A stretch of DNA of 64,000 nt from CAVYTF01 sp963708205 (GCA_963708205.1 OY970196.1:186001-250000), one strand, 5' to 3'; positions 24,646-34,532 are shown, counted from the stretch's first letter. Notes: generated from the letters alone by a model not told the origin. A program made the numbers and translations.

Positions 24646-26805
24646 TTAATTTTTTGATCCGTAAACTGTATTGCGGCTGCTGCCTGCCATATCATCAATC
24701 ACTTTTACAGTCTCATCAATATAAATATCTTTTTGCAACGTACTTAGCCATTGCTTATACCTTTCAGCTTTTGCCTGGTCAGGATTGTTGAGATATTTAT
24801 CTTTATCATCGGGAAGAAAATCTGCATTCATTTTTACAGGCAATTTCACGATACTATCATCTTCTGTTACAGCCTTTTTTATCAAACTTGTTTCGGCTTT
24901 ATATTTATTTAGATTAAGATCATATTCTTTATCAAGAGTTTTATCAAGCCATTGCGTATTTGTTTGAAGTGTGCTGAAAGATTTATCGGCAGCAATGCTT
25001 TGCGCTGCATCATTTTCTATTTTATTAAAATCAATATTACCATTCCAAACAGTATATTGTGATGGTTGAATTTGATCCCATTTTAAAGCAGATGAATTAT
25101 CTCTTTCTCTTATTTTAGCATAATCATAAGTATCAGGCAAAACTATATCAGGTGTTACACCTTTCAATTGAGTTGATGCACCTGTAACACGATAAAATTT
25201 TTCGAAGGTTAATTTTAAAGCTCCGTATTCTGTTTGTCCTGAAAAGTAATCCAATGGCTTACCAAGGGGAATTGGTTTTTGTACCGTTCCTTTTCCATAA
25301 GTGGCACTGCCGATAATAATTCCTCTTTTATAATCTTGAATTGCCGCTGCAAAAATTTCGGATGCCGATGCACTGAATTCATTCACCATCACAACCAATG
25401 GACCATTGTATAAAACAGAAGTATCCTGATCACTTAAAACAGAAGGCTGACCATCACGATCTTTTACCTGCACGATTGGCCCGTTTTTAATGAATAAACC
25501 AGCCATTTGCACCACTTCATATAAATAGCCTCCACCATTTTCTCTTAAATCTAAAATGATACCTTCAACGTTTTGAGCCTTCAATTTTTTTATTTCATTT
25601 GCGACATCGACCGAACAACGTCTTCCATCGGGATCATCAAAATTTGCATAAAATTCCGGCAGATTAATATAACCGATTTTTTTTCCGTTTTGATTTATGA
25701 CAACACTTTTTGCATACGTTTCATCCTGCACAATTTCATCACGCATTAATGAAATAGTTTCAAGCGTTCCATTAATTTTTTTCAATGTCAATTTTACTTC
25801 CGTGCCTTTGTCTCCGCGAATTAGTTTTACGACATCTGTAACGCCATAACCTGTTACATCAACCATGTCTCCGGTTGCTTGTCCTACTTTTACAATTATA
25901 TCATTCACCTGAATTTTTCCGCTTTTCCATGCAGGTGTTCCGGGAACAAGGCTCACGATTTTTATAGCATCATCATCTTCCTTCAACTGTGCGCCAATGC
26001 CATAAAATTTTCCACTCATGTCTTCATCAAAACTTCTCTTTTCTACCGGTGGAAAATATTCTGTGTGAGGATCCATTTCTGTAGTGATAGTATAAACAAA
26101 TGTGTTAAAAAATTGCTCATCGGTAAAGGTTTTTTGCATTCTTCCAAAACCTCTTAACACACCTTGCAAAACTTTTTGACGGGCTTGTTTTTCGAGCTGC
26201 GCATCAGTTTGATTTTTCACACTGTCAATAACACTTTTGCTACGCTGATCCTGCAAATCAATGTAAGTATTTAATGTATTATATTTTAAATGCTTGCGCC
26301 ATAAGTCATATTTTTCTGCTTCGTTTGCAGGAAAATTTAGTTTATCGCGATCCAATTGTATTGTTTCATTTACAGAAAAATCAAAAGGCTTTGATAAAAT
26401 AGTGCTGCACATGTCTGAAGTTTCCTGCAATCTTTTTGTGAAGATCGCTTCTGTTGCAGGATAAAATTTTATGGGCGCACCGTGAATTTCATCATCAATT
26501 GTAGTTTCATATTGTTTTAAAGATTCAATATCGGCAGCAACAAATATGTCTTTTTCAGGATCAAGCGCTTCTAAATATTTTTTGAAAATATCTTTTGAAA
26601 AAGCATCATCAATCTTTTTGGGATCGAAATGTTTTTGCTCGAGAATAACCCCAACTTCAGCAAGCAATTGCTGCTCCTTGGCAAGAAGGTCGCCATCATT
26701 ATTTCCCCTGCTCTTAAAAGCCCAGAAAATTCCGCCGGTCATTAATAAGACAACAACCGGAAGCATTTTTTTACTCAACATCATTTTAAAAAATTTATTT
26801 TTCAT
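24646..26805 (-). CDS. carboxy-terminal processing (tail-specific) protease, S41 family
   Basis: The protein of about 719 residues has an N-terminal hydrophobic anchor (MLPVVVLLMTGGIFWAF). A PDZ domain begins around GKFYGIGAQLKEDDDAIKIV. The S41 core has NEFSASASEIFAAA (serine in SAS) and GSATYGKGTVQ (catalytic lysine). A long C-terminal DUF3340-type region completes a Prc-like architecture. It degrades or trims periplasmic and envelope proteins. I moved the start to the ATG at 26805 because the longer frame begins at a TTG three codons earlier. Confidence 0.92.
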   Translation of the reverse strand: MKNKFFKMMLSKKMLPVVVLLMTGGIFWAFKSRGNNDGDLLAKEQQLLAEVGVILEQKHFDPKKIDDAFSKDIFKKYLEALDPEKDIFVAADIESLKQYETTIDDEIHGAPIKFYPATEAIFTKRLQETSDMCSTILSKPFDFSVNETIQLDRDKLNFPANEAEKYDLWRKHLKYNTLNTYIDLQDQRSKSVIDSVKNQTDAQLEKQARQKVLQGVLRGFGRMQKTFTDEQFFNTFVYTITTEMDPHTEYFPPVEKRSFDEDMSGKFYGIGAQLKEDDDAIKIVSLVPGTPAWKSGKIQVNDIIVKVGQATGDMVDVTGYGVTDVVKLIRGDKGTEVKLTLKKINGTLETISLMRDEIVQDETYAKSVVINQNGKKIGYINLPEFYANFDDPDGRRCSVDVANEIKKLKAQNVEGIILDLRENGGGYLYEVVQMAGLFIKNGPIVQVKDRDGQPSVLSDQDTSVLYNGPLVVMVNEFSASASEIFAAAIQDYKRGIIIGSATYGKGTVQKPIPLGKPLDYFSGQTEYGALKLTFEKFYRVTGASTQLKGVTPDIVLPDTYDYAKIRERDNSSALKWDQIQPSQYTVWNGNIDFNKIENDAAQSIAADKSFSTLQTNTQWLDKTLDKEYDLNLNKYKAETSLIKKAVTEDDSIVKLPVKMNADFLPDDKDKYLNNPDQAKAERYKQWLSTLQKDIYIDETVKVIDDMAGSSRNTVYGSKN

Positions 26806-26892
26806 TAAACCCAAAAATAAGATAAAAAAAATTCAGTCATTTTCCACTATTCCTAATTAACAAAGGTTTCAATTATAAGTTTGCTTTTACAT

Positions 26893-26924
26893 TTTTGCAT
26901 CTAAATTTTTTATCTCTATTTTTG
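26893..26924 (+). promoter_or_regulatory. predicted Bacteroidota promoter for tRNA-His
   Basis: TTTTG at 26893-26897 and TATTTTTG at 26917-26924 are 19 bases apart, matching the -33/-7 consensus. They are placed so that transcription would start just before the tRNA at 26938. Confidence 0.6.
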
Positions 26925-26937
26925 CCGCACAATAAAT

Positions 26938-27012
<75 letters not shown>

Positions 27013-27019
27013 CAATTAA

Positions 27020-27042
27020 GCTTGCAGTTGCAGGCTTTTTTT
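27020..27042 (+). terminator. terminator after tRNA-His
   Basis: A 6-bp stem GCTTGC/GCAGGC with one G-T pair and a 4-base loop is followed by seven T residues, 8 bases after the tRNA. Confidence 0.7.
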
Positions 27043-27163
27043 ATTTATGGCATAAAATTTTATACAACCACTTATACTGAAATATTTACCGTCAAAATAT
27101 GCTTACAACTTTTACAACATTTTATTCACAAGCAATGAATGAATTTTGCATTTCAATTTTTTT

Positions 27164-29815
27164 ATGAAAAAAAATATACTCTTTCTTTTTTTATTGGCTT
27201 CAATTGCCGCAACTGCACAAATACCCGCTACAACAGGAAAATCTTCAGGATTTGCGCAGGCAATGAGTGCCGGACATTTTTATGGAAAAGTTGTTGATAG
27301 CAAAACAAATAAGGGCCTTGAAGCTGTTTCTGTGCAACTTACCGGAAATAAATTTGACACTGCCTCAAAATCTATGAAGCCTTTTATTTATGCAACTGTT
27401 CTTACACAGCCAAATGGTGATTTTAGTTTGGAAAATTTGCCCGTGTTTGGAAATTTTACTTTAAAAATAAGTTCTGTCGGATATAAAAATTACACACAGC
27501 AAATTTCATTCAATATAAAAATGCCGCAGCAAAACAATGCCAATAATACTGCAGCAACAGGTGACAACACAATTGACAGAGCACAACAAATGATTGCGAT
27601 GATCGACAAAGATTTGGGCAATATAAAACTGGAAGAAGATGCCAACACACTTGCAGCAGTAACCGTTACTTCTACAAAACCTTTTTTTGAAATGGGTGTT
27701 GACAGAAAAATTTTTAATGTAGATAAAAATATCGTCAGCACTGGGCAAACTGCTACAGAAGTGATGAAGCAGATTCCCACATTGAATGTTGATATTGATG
27801 GCAACGTAAAATTAAGAAATGCTACTCCGCAAATTTTTATTGATGGCAGACCAACTACTTTAACGCTCGATCAAATTCCTTCAGATATTATAGATCGTGT
27901 TGAAATTATTACAAATCCATCTGCAAAGTATGATGCCTCTGGTGGTCAGGGTGGTATTATTAATATTGTTTTAAAGAAAAATAATAAAACAGGTTATAAT
28001 GGTGGAGTGCGAACCGGCATTGATTCTCACGGAAAATTTAATGTTGGCGGAGACATCAATGTTCGTGAAAATAAAATAAACTTTTTTGCCAACGCTATGT
28101 ACAATCAACGCGAATCAAAGATCACTTCTTCAACAGACAGAATAACAACGCTGCCTTATTCGGATGTATATGAAAGTGGTAATGGCGATAACAATGGTTA
28201 TTTTGAATTCTTTCGCGGAGGTCTTGATTATTTTATTGACAACAGAAATACTTTAACCATTTCAGGCAATGCTGTGCATGGAAGCTTCACTAACAACCAG
28301 CCGCAATTGATAGATTCATCTGTTGATGGCATGCTGGAATCTTACAGCACTGTTGCTTCTGTTTCTACTTTCGATTTTCATAATTACGGAGGTCAATTAA
28401 GCTTTAAACATAATTTTGCAAAAGCAAATCATGATATTACTGCCGATGTAAATTACAATTCAAGCAATAACGTTAACAACAGCTATATCAACACTTATAC
28501 TTATTCGCCTGATGGCAGTTTAAAACAACCACCTTTCTTGCAAGAGACTTTTGGCAACGGATACAATCGTTTTCTTACCATACAAAGTGATTATGAAAAT
28601 CCCCTTTCTGCTAACACAAAATTTGAAGCCGGTGTTCGTGCTGCTTTGAGAAATTTTTATAGTCTTAACGATAAATATTATTTCAGCGACAGCCTTAAAA
28701 ATTATGAATTCCAACCTTTCATAAGCAGCCGTTATAAATATAATGATGCAGTGTATGCAGCTTATTCAGACTATACTATTACGTCAAAAAAATGGAGCTA
28801 TCAATTGGGTTTGCGTTTGGAAAGTTCCAATTACAACGGTTATTCTTTAGATTCAAATCAAACATTTAAAACAACTTATCCGCTGAGTTTATTTCCGAGC
28901 GCGTATATCACTTATAAAATAGATAATACGGATGATATTCAATTTAATTATTCACGAAGAATCAATCGTCCTAACTTTTTTCAGTTAGCGCCGATAATCA
29001 ACATAAGTGATCCGCAAAATATAAGTATCGGCAACCCAACATTGAAGCCTGAGTTTACAAATTCGCTTGAAGCGTCTTACGATAAAATATATAAGCACAG
29101 CGGAAATTTTTTAGCAACACTTTATTTTAAATACAGCACAGATCTAATAACGAATTATGTTTACAAAGCGATCAGTCCTGTAAACAGTTCGGACACAGCT
29201 TTTTTCAATACATACGAAAATGCTAACCATAGTTATATTTACGGGCTTGAACTAACAAATAAAATAACCATAAAAAGATTTTGGGATCTGACATTGAATG
29301 TCAATTTTTTTGAATCAAAAATTAATGGTGAAAATATCGAATCAGGTCTCTCAAGTTCCGGGTTGAGTTGGTTTGCTAAAATGAATAACAGTTTTAAATT
29401 ACCAAAGAATTATTCAATTCAATTTTCCGGAAATTACCAGGCAAAAACTGTATTGCCGCCAACGACAGGAAACGGTCAACAGGGCGGATATTTTCAACCG
29501 GTGCTAACCTCTGCGCAAGGTTACATCAATCCATTTTATTCTTTTGATATAGCAATAAAAAAAGACTGGACATGGAAAGGTGGCAACACTATTTCAGCAA
29601 GTATTGCTATGAATGATATTTTCAGAACACAAGTAAGTGAAACCGTTTCCGTATCACAATATTTTACACAAATCAGTGAGCGAAGAAGAGATCCGCAATT
29701 GGTGAGATTGAATCTCAGCTATCGTTTTGGAAAGCTTGATGTTAGTCTTTTTAAACGAAAGGATATTAAGGCAGAACAAAATGCATCGGATGCAACGCAA
29801 ATGGGTGGACAATAA
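27164..29815 (+). CDS. TonB-dependent-receptor-like outer-membrane beta-barrel protein
   Basis: The start is taken at the ATG at 27164, giving a clear signal peptide (MKKNILFLFLLASIAATAQ); an upstream ATG adds only six residues. The mature part begins with a carboxypeptidase-regulatory-like fold (GKVVDSKTNKGLEAVSVQL). A plug domain follows (VMKQIPTLNVDIDGNVKL, then SAKYDASGGQGGIINIVLKK), and then a large beta-barrel of about 600 residues with aromatic-rich strands. This is the 'outer membrane beta-barrel family' architecture, which lacks an obvious SusD partner here. The ligand is unknown. Confidence 0.88.
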   Translation: MKKNILFLFLLASIAATAQIPATTGKSSGFAQAMSAGHFYGKVVDSKTNKGLEAVSVQLTGNKFDTASKSMKPFIYATVLTQPNGDFSLENLPVFGNFTLKISSVGYKNYTQQISFNIKMPQQNNANNTAATGDNTIDRAQQMIAMIDKDLGNIKLEEDANTLAAVTVTSTKPFFEMGVDRKIFNVDKNIVSTGQTATEVMKQIPTLNVDIDGNVKLRNATPQIFIDGRPTTLTLDQIPSDIIDRVEIITNPSAKYDASGGQGGIINIVLKKNNKTGYNGGVRTGIDSHGKFNVGGDINVRENKINFFANAMYNQRESKITSSTDRITTLPYSDVYESGNGDNNGYFEFFRGGLDYFIDNRNTLTISGNAVHGSFTNNQPQLIDSSVDGMLESYSTVASVSTFDFHNYGGQLSFKHNFAKANHDITADVNYNSSNNVNNSYINTYTYSPDGSLKQPPFLQETFGNGYNRFLTIQSDYENPLSANTKFEAGVRAALRNFYSLNDKYYFSDSLKNYEFQPFISSRYKYNDAVYAAYSDYTITSKKWSYQLGLRLESSNYNGYSLDSNQTFKTTYPLSLFPSAYITYKIDNTDDIQFNYSRRINRPNFFQLAPIINISDPQNISIGNPTLKPEFTNSLEASYDKIYKHSGNFLATLYFKYSTDLITNYVYKAISPVNSSDTAFFNTYENANHSYIYGLELTNKITIKRFWDLTLNVNFFESKINGENIESGLSSSGLSWFAKMNNSFKLPKNYSIQFSGNYQAKTVLPPTTGNGQQGGYFQPVLTSAQGYINPFYSFDIAIKKDWTWKGGNTISASIAMNDIFRTQVSETVSVSQYFTQISERRRDPQLVRLNLSYRFGKLDVSLFKRKDIKAEQNASDATQMGGQ

Positions 29816-29831
29816 GATTTGTATAAAAAAT

Positions 29832-30488
29832 TCAATATTTTTTTCCGCTAAGCATAGGTACAAAAGAAAAATTTTCAAAAGATTCTTCTTTCATTTCATC
29901 TTGAGTTTTAGTAATGCGCACCATACGCTGAGAACTTGATTTATCACTTAAAGGCACTACCATTATTCCACCAATTTTCATTTGGTCAATTAATTTTGGT
30001 GGAATAAAAGGCGCCGCTGCAGTGATGATAATTTTATCGAACGGTGCATAAGAAGGCAGACCTTCAAAACCATCGCCATAAAAAAATTTGATGTTTATAT
30101 ATTTCTTGATGAAAGGAAAATCTTTAGTTTGCTCGAATAATTTTTTTTGTCTTTCGATCGTAAAAACCCTTGCACCCATTTCGGCTAAAACGCTTGCCTG
30201 GTAAGCGCTTCCAGTTCCTATTTCTAAAATTTTTTCATTTTTATTTACCTGTAGTAATTGTGTTTGATAAGCAACAGTATAAGGTTGTGAAATAGTTTGT
30301 CCTTCATCAATTGGAAACGCGCGGTCTTCATACGCGATCTTATCAAACGCAGAATCTAAAAAAAAATGTCGAGGAATGTGCAGCATTGCATTAAGCACAT
30401 TTTCATCAGTGATCCCTTTGTCTTTTAAAATTTTTATAAGCTGATTTCGTAAGCCTTTGTGCCGGTATGTATCTTCAAAATTGCGCAT
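29832..30488 (-). CDS. pcm: protein-L-isoaspartate O-methyltransferase
   Basis: The 218-residue enzyme shows HIPRHFFL, AFPIDEGQTISQPYTVA and the SAM loop LEIGTGSAYQASVLAEMG, then VFTIERQKKL and IIITAAAPFIP. These are all standard PCMT motifs. It repairs isoaspartyl residues in aged proteins, acting in the cytoplasm. It is convergent with the beta-barrel gene (16-base gap) and divergent from the next gene. Confidence 0.93.
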   Translation of the reverse strand: MRNFEDTYRHKGLRNQLIKILKDKGITDENVLNAMLHIPRHFFLDSAFDKIAYEDRAFPIDEGQTISQPYTVAYQTQLLQVNKNEKILEIGTGSAYQASVLAEMGARVFTIERQKKLFEQTKDFPFIKKYINIKFFYGDGFEGLPSYAPFDKIIITAAAPFIPPKLIDQMKIGGIMVVPLSDKSSSQRMVRITKTQDEMKEESFENFSFVPMLSGKKY

Positions 30489-30559
30489 GTTAGATTTGCA
30501 AAGTAATGAGTTTGATGTTTTAAATAAATTCCTATTTTTAAAATTATTATCTCTTATCT

Positions 30560-31498
30560 ATGCGACTGATATTTTTTCTCATCTGCATTTTTATAAGCAC
30601 ATTATTACGTTCCCAAAAAGATACTGTAATTTATTCTTTAGATAAAAATTTTAATAATTGCAACGATTCGGCGTCAGTATTTAAAGGCACGGGTATTAAA
30701 ATGGATTCGCATTGGCAAGTAACCTTATACGAAAAAAGAACTAATACCAAAGTGTGTACAGCATTTTATAAAGACTCGATTATGGGCATTATGGATGGAA
30801 TATTTGAAAGTTATTATTCTACCGGAAATATCAGCTCTCGTATAAATTATGTGAATGGAAAAATAGATGGTGCAATGCAGCAATGGAGTGTGGACGGTAG
30901 TCCAACTGATTCAGTTGCCTATAATGTGGGAAAACCTTTTGCAGAAAAAAATTGGTATTACAGAGATAATGGAAAATTGCACAGCATATATTTTAAAAAT
31001 ATTTCTACCAATGAAAAAAATATGGTTGAATATGATGAAGATGGAAATAAATTACGTGAAAATCATTTTGAAGGACCTTCGGGAGAAGTGAGAGAATATT
31101 ATCCAAATGGAAATATTTCAATGTATCAGAAATGGGTGAATAATAAAATGATAGTAGGACAATTCTATCAGGAAAATGGAGCGATACAAAATATTGATTC
31201 ATTAAAGAATGCAAGTAAACTAAATTCTAACCATCCACAATTTCCTGGGGGACAGGGTGCTTTTCAAATGTGGATTGATAAATTAAAGTTTCCGTCGAAT
31301 GTGCAGCAAAGCACTCATTTCAATGATGAGGTAAATATTTCTTTTTATCTTGATAAGAATGGCAAAGCATACAATATTTCATGCTCTGACGATGATTTGA
31401 GCCTTTATTTAATACAACAATTATCTGCTATGCCCAACTGGCAAATGTTTGGTTACAGTAAATGGGGACCAATAAATTTTACACTTCACATGAGATAA
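30560..31498 (+). CDS. exported MORN-repeat-like protein with TonB-C-like end
   Basis: The 312-residue protein has a signal peptide (MRLIFFLICIFISTLLRSQ). Repeated G-x-x-x-Y-Y-x-x-G-x-x units follow (GIFESYYSTGNIS, KNWYYRDNGKL, VREYYPNGNISM), as in the MORN_2/YwqK repeat family. The last 90 residues, starting HPQFPGGQGAFQMWI and containing VNISFYLDKNGKAYNISC, resemble the TonB C-terminal-like fold of Bacteroidota energy-transducer proteins. No transmembrane helix remains after signal cleavage. The function is unknown; a periplasmic or envelope location is likely. Confidence 0.72.
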   Translation: MRLIFFLICIFISTLLRSQKDTVIYSLDKNFNNCNDSASVFKGTGIKMDSHWQVTLYEKRTNTKVCTAFYKDSIMGIMDGIFESYYSTGNISSRINYVNGKIDGAMQQWSVDGSPTDSVAYNVGKPFAEKNWYYRDNGKLHSIYFKNISTNEKNMVEYDEDGNKLRENHFEGPSGEVREYYPNGNISMYQKWVNNKMIVGQFYQENGAIQNIDSLKNASKLNSNHPQFPGGQGAFQMWIDKLKFPSNVQQSTHFNDEVNISFYLDKNGKAYNISCSDDDLSLYLIQQLSAMPNWQMFGYSKWGPINFTLHMR

Positions 31499-31507
31499 TT
31501 TAGCATC

Positions 31508-33235
31508 TCATCCCAACTTCATATCAGCTATCACTGCTTTAATTTTATCATCAAGCTTTGCTTTCACGGCATCATAATTCTCTTTGCTGTCAAGCTTTTC
31601 ATACACGCTGAAATAAAATTTTATCTTTGGCTCTGTGCCGCTTGGTCTTGCAGAAATCCTTGTTTTATCTTCCAAAATAAATTGAAGCACATTGCTTTTT
31701 GGTAAAGTAATATTCCATGTTTCACCAGTATGTACATTCTTACCAACCTGCAATTGATAATCTAAAAACTCAACTACTTTTTGACCATTGATTATTTTCG
31801 GAGGATTATCTCTGTAGTCCTGCATCATCTTTGCAATATCCTGTTGACCTGACATTCCTTTTTTTGTTATGCTGATTAAATGTTCCTGGAAAAATCCATA
31901 GCGAACATATAGATCGAGCAGTTTATCAAACAAGGATTTACCCATGTTTTTTTCATAGGCCGCCATCTCGCAAAGGAGCGCCACTGCTGAAACTGCGTCT
32001 TTATCGCGCACCTTATCTCCTATCATCATTCCAAAACTTTCTTCACCGCCAATCACATAATTTTCTTTGCCTTCTTTTTCTTTTATCAATTCTGCTATCC
32101 ATTTAAAACCCGTCAAAACATTATAGCAATGCACATTATTTTCTTTCGCCACTTCATCAATCATATAGGATGTAACAATTGTTTTTACCACCATATCATT
32201 TGGCTGCGCAATGTTTTTTGTTTTACGCGCTTCAATCATATAAGAGAATGCAAGCACTGCGTTTTGATTTCCATTCATCAATACCCAATTACCATTATGA
32301 TCCTTAATGCCAATGCCCACGCGGTCTGCATCAGGATCGGTGCCCAATAAAATATCTGCATCAATCTCCTTTGCATGTTTTAAACCAATGCTCATCGTTT
32401 CGGCTTCTTCAGGATTTGGATAATTTACTGTAGGGAAATTTCCGTCCGGTGTTTCCTGTTCTTTTACAATATTTACATTCTCAAAACCAAATGTTTGCAA
32501 CACCTGCGGCACAAGCATGATGCCCGTACCATGAATTGGTGTGTAAACAATTTTAAGATCTTTTTGCTTAGCAATGACATCAGGATAAACACTCAGAGTT
32601 TTCACCATCGCGATATATTTCTCGTCCATATCTTTTCCGATAATGGTGATGTTTGCTTCTCCTCCATTCCATTTTATATCGTCCACACTCTTTATTGCAT
32701 TCACTTCTTTGATCACATTTACATCATGCGGCGGCACGAGTTGTCCGCCATCATTCCAGTAAGCTTTGTAACCATTGTATTCTTTCGGATTGTGAGAAGC
32801 AGTGATAATTACACCTGCATTACATTCAATGGTTCTTATTGCGAAGCTCAATTCAGGCGTAGGTCTCAGCGCTTCAAACAAAAAAACTTTGATGCCATTT
32901 GCTGAAAAAACATTGGCAGTTGTTTCAGCAAAAAACCTGCTGTTGTTGCGGCTGTCGTGACCAATGGCAACTTTTATTTCCTGATCTTCAAAAGATTTTT
33001 TTAAGTAATTCGCAAAGCCCTGCGTTGCTGTGCCGATGGTATATTTATTCATTCTGTTTGTGCCAACGCCCATCAAGCCGCGCATTCCACCGGTACCAAA
33101 TTCAAGGTTTTGATAAAATGCATCATTCAGGTCATCAGGATTTTCCTGCTGCATTTTTTTGACTGCATCTTTTGTTTGCTGGTCGTAGTTTCCGTTTAGC
33201 CAGGTGTTTACTTTTTGCTCAATGGCAGCATCCAT
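31508..33235 (-). CDS. phosphohexomutase (phosphoglucomutase/phosphomannomutase)
   Basis: The 575-residue enzyme has the four alpha-D-phosphohexomutase landmarks: the phosphoserine loop GVIITASHNPKEYNGYK, the metal loop LLGTDPDADRVG, the sugar loop GGEESFG, and the phosphate loop SARPSGTEPKIKFY. It interconverts hexose 1- and 6-phosphates, thus feeding nucleotide sugars. The length is that of the long bacterial PGM form. It ends 10 bases from the convergent MORN-like gene. Confidence 0.92.
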   Translation of the reverse strand: MDAAIEQKVNTWLNGNYDQQTKDAVKKMQQENPDDLNDAFYQNLEFGTGGMRGLMGVGTNRMNKYTIGTATQGFANYLKKSFEDQEIKVAIGHDSRNNSRFFAETTANVFSANGIKVFLFEALRPTPELSFAIRTIECNAGVIITASHNPKEYNGYKAYWNDGGQLVPPHDVNVIKEVNAIKSVDDIKWNGGEANITIIGKDMDEKYIAMVKTLSVYPDVIAKQKDLKIVYTPIHGTGIMLVPQVLQTFGFENVNIVKEQETPDGNFPTVNYPNPEEAETMSIGLKHAKEIDADILLGTDPDADRVGIGIKDHNGNWVLMNGNQNAVLAFSYMIEARKTKNIAQPNDMVVKTIVTSYMIDEVAKENNVHCYNVLTGFKWIAELIKEKEGKENYVIGGEESFGMMIGDKVRDKDAVSAVALLCEMAAYEKNMGKSLFDKLLDLYVRYGFFQEHLISITKKGMSGQQDIAKMMQDYRDNPPKIINGQKVVEFLDYQLQVGKNVHTGETWNITLPKSNVLQFILEDKTRISARPSGTEPKIKFYFSVYEKLDSKENYDAVKAKLDDKIKAVIADMKLG

Positions 33236-33338
33236 AATTTGTTGTTTTATTGAAAGGTAAAATTAAATGAGTAGTGGGTTCTTTAAAAAAGAATATTTTA
33301 TACTTATCTTTCAGAAAATTAAAAAAGCTTTTGAGAAA

Positions 33339-33569
33339 TTGACAGCGGTATTTTTGGGATTGACAGTAATTGGAATGGCATTGACAGTGTTTAGAACCCC
33401 ATTGACAGCTCTTAGAATGGCATTGACAGTGCTTAGAATGACATTGACAGCTCTTAGAATGACATTGACAGTGGTTTGAATCGTATTGACAGCTCTTAGA
33501 ATCGTATTGACAATAGTTAGAACCGCATTGACAGTGGAAAGAAGCGAATTAACAGTGAAAATGATTTTC
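33339..33569. repeat. 21-bp tandem repeat array, 11 units
   Basis: TTGACA (TTAACA in the last unit) recurs at 33339, 33360, 33381, 33402, 33423, 33444, 33465, 33486, 33507, 33528 and 33549: eleven times with an exact 21-base step. The best-conserved unit is TTGACAGctcTTAGAATgaC plus one base; outer units are diverged. The array fills most of the 400-base gene-free stretch 33236-33635, upstream of the GC-rich hypothetical gene. The step equals two helical turns. Nothing else is recognisable in that gap. Confidence 0.93.
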
Positions 33570-33635
33570 TTCTCCCCAAAAATAATTCTTATACATTGAT
33601 TTTCAATCATTATTAAACCAAATAAAAAATCTAAC

Positions 33636-34532
33636 ATGGACAACAGACACAAAAACAAATACGATTCTTACGGGAGAATCGGCGATTTCAACTCGAAGTA
33701 TGCCACTGAACTGGCTACTATTACCGAATATTCGCCTGAACAAAAGAAATTCAACATAGCTGTGAACGGCATACAAACCGCCTCGCAGGCACAGGAGCAA
33801 TTGTCTGGTGTGAGTTTTGACTCTACCGATACACTGAAACTGACGATGGCGCAAACGGTGATAAAATATTCGCTTCGCGGAAGTGTGCTGGCAAAACAGA
33901 CCGGCAACACTACGCTTGCAGGCCAACTTAACGAACCTGTTACCTATATTTCTGCGGCTGATAAAACCGATGCCGTGAACCGCGCGACTGACATGAGAAA
34001 TACGCTGAACAACAACCTGGCAACGCTGACCAACGTGAGCGCCGCTAACATTGGTGAAATAGATGACGCGATAAAGGCTTATGCAATTGTGCAAAATGCG
34101 CCGACTGAAAATGTGCAGGCGAGCAAGGCTGCTGGCACGGATGTATTGCCCGGATTTTTCAGTGATGCGGATACGGCTGCAGAAAATATGTATGACCTTG
34201 TATATAGTTATTTTGAAACGGACAACTCCACAATGGTGGATGAAATGGGGCTTGCCATGTCGATCATCAACAATGGCATCAGGCATACGGTGGTGGATTT
34301 TTTAGTGATTGCTGATGAAGACAGCAGCGCGATTGCGGGCGCTACGATAACTGATACAAGCAATGATAAAACCTACACGACAGACTATAAAGGGGATGGT
34401 GATATTGCCACACATAAAAGCGGTCACTTTACTTTTTCAATTTCTGCTGCGGGTAGGCTGGCTGTGAATTTTGGCGCGGATATAAAAAGGGGAACGCATA
34501 ATAATTTTTCGGTGCGGATGGTGAAGGGATGA
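33636..34532 (+). CDS. hypothetical protein, GC-rich, with carboxypeptidase-regulatory-like C-terminus
   Basis: The 298-residue protein begins MDNRHKNKYDSYGRIGDF, with no signal peptide or membrane helix. Residues 1-210 look helical. The last 80 residues (DFLVIADEDSSAIAGATIT, then SGHFTFSISAAGRLAVNF) resemble the beta-sandwich of carboxypeptidase-regulatory-like domains. Base composition is clearly higher in GC than the surroundings (two 60-base lines sampled, from 33781 and 33961, each hold 30 G or C), which suggests transfer or unusual selection. I do not recognise the family. The 21-bp array lies 67 bases upstream and may control it. Confidence 0.75.
   Translation: MDNRHKNKYDSYGRIGDFNSKYATELATITEYSPEQKKFNIAVNGIQTASQAQEQLSGVSFDSTDTLKLTMAQTVIKYSLRGSVLAKQTGNTTLAGQLNEPVTYISAADKTDAVNRATDMRNTLNNNLATLTNVSAANIGEIDDAIKAYAIVQNAPTENVQASKAAGTDVLPGFFSDADTAAENMYDLVYSYFETDNSTMVDEMGLAMSIINNGIRHTVVDFLVIADEDSSAIAGATITDTSNDKTYTTDYKGDGDIATHKSGHFTFSISAAGRLAVNFGADIKRGTHNNFSVRMVKG

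Noticed and set aside
33402..33450. TTGACA units as sigma-70 -35 boxes
   Set aside because: No spaced TATAAT partner accompanies them, and Bacteroidota primary promoters use the TTTG / TAnnTTTG consensus instead.
33339..33569. Repeat array as a CRISPR
   Set aside because: Units are contiguous with a 21-base step; there are no unique spacers, leader or cas genes.
33267..33658. Open frames through the 21-bp array on both strands (heptad-like peptides)
   Set aside because: A 21-base unit without stops stays open in several frames by arithmetic; neither frame has family features, and both are better explained by the repeat itself.
33603..34286. Minus-strand frame of 227 codons opposite the GC-rich gene
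   Set aside because: His/Arg/Phe-rich antisense translation with no motif; the plus-strand frame is longer and has domain-like structure and its own terminator.
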